From positions 1 to 5,854 of the forward strand of contig CAUHML010000185.1 of assembly GCA_959606905.1 (NCBI GenBank): a DNA stretch of 5,854 nt, written 5' to 3'. Numbering within the stretch: the stretch's first letter is position 1; every line of letters begins with the position of its first letter. The notes beneath the pieces are model-generated. The model did not search any database, was not told the DNA's origin, and saw only the letters and a program-made list of their open reading frames with translations. The position numbers and the translations under genes were made by a program. The DNA is from an uncultured Bacteroides sp. (lineage in GTDB: Bacteria > Bacteroidota > Bacteroidia > Bacteroidales > Bacteroidaceae). Below are positions 5,757 to 5,854 of this stretch, one piece after another.

Positions 5757-5777
5757 CGGCTTTTTTGTATTTGCAAA
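5749..5777 (-). promoter_or_regulatory. Promoter of the orphan tRNA half
   Basis: On the minus strand the -7 TACCTTTG (complement of 5749-5756) is kept and a -33 TTTG (complement of 5774-5777) stands 17 bp upstream, shorter than the 19 bp on the left. It may still drive a short transcript running into the element. Confidence 0.5.
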
Positions 5778-5784
5778 TATTCTC

Positions 5785-5809
5785 TGTACTTTTTTACATT
5801 AAAAGTACA
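5785..5809 (+). other. 9-bp stem-loop in the right flank
   Basis: TGTACTTTT (5785-5793) pairs with AAAAGTACA (5801-5809) around a 7-nt loop and is followed by a CTTTTT run. It could be a weak terminator on the plus strand, but the stem is AT-rich and no gene needing it is visible. Confidence 0.3.
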
Positions 5810-5854
5810 TCTTTTTATGCAAGGTATTGATAAAACTAATAAGTCGATTCCCTA

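Noticed and set aside
1..5854. CRISPR array, rRNA or insertion-sequence transposase
   Set aside because: No regularly spaced repeats, rRNA-like sequence or transposase motif was seen.

Overview
The window looks like Bacteroidota (Bacteroides/Parabacteroides/Prevotella-like) DNA. It is AT-rich, several promoters match the Bacteroidota consensus (-33 TTTG/TTG, 17-20 bp spacer, -7 TAnnTTTG), and the integrase resembles the tyrosine integrases of Bacteroides integrative elements. No genus can be assigned from the sequence alone.

The layout is that of one small integrated element, about 5.7 kb, between two direct copies of a 54-bp sequence (1-54 and 5703-5756, 52/54 identical). Each copy holds the 5' half of a minus-strand tRNA, probably tRNA-Pro, plus its -7 promoter box. 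The left copy stops at U33 at the window edge, so the 3' half would lie outside. The right copy diverges just after the anticodon and is an orphan half. This suggests integration at the anticodon loop, with the element supplying a new 5' half and promoter to the tRNA.

Reading left to right, inside the element are: a non-coding end with a tandem 11-bp repeat and palindromes (55-567); a tyrosine integrase with a frameshift in its catalytic domain (568-1804); a gene ending in an excisionase-like helix-turn-helix, with an N-terminal frameshift (1807-2575); a probable phage/plasmid-type replication initiator in one frame but interrupted by two stop codons (2652-3674), with an inverted repeat at its 3' end; an intact higB-higA toxin-antitoxin operon with its own promoter and a candidate operator (3801-4513); a Sel1-repeat cargo gene with two in-frame TAG codons and a terminal frameshift (4884-5464); and a non-coding right end with hairpins (5465-5702).

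The gene set fits an excising and possibly self-replicating integrative element (int, excisionase-like factor, Rep) with an addiction module and one accessory gene. No relaxase, coat or morphogenesis gene is present. Integration, replication and cargo genes are all broken while higBA is intact, so this copy is probably a grounded remnant kept or stabilised by the toxin-antitoxin pair. Apart from higB and higA, all coding regions are called as pseudogenes.
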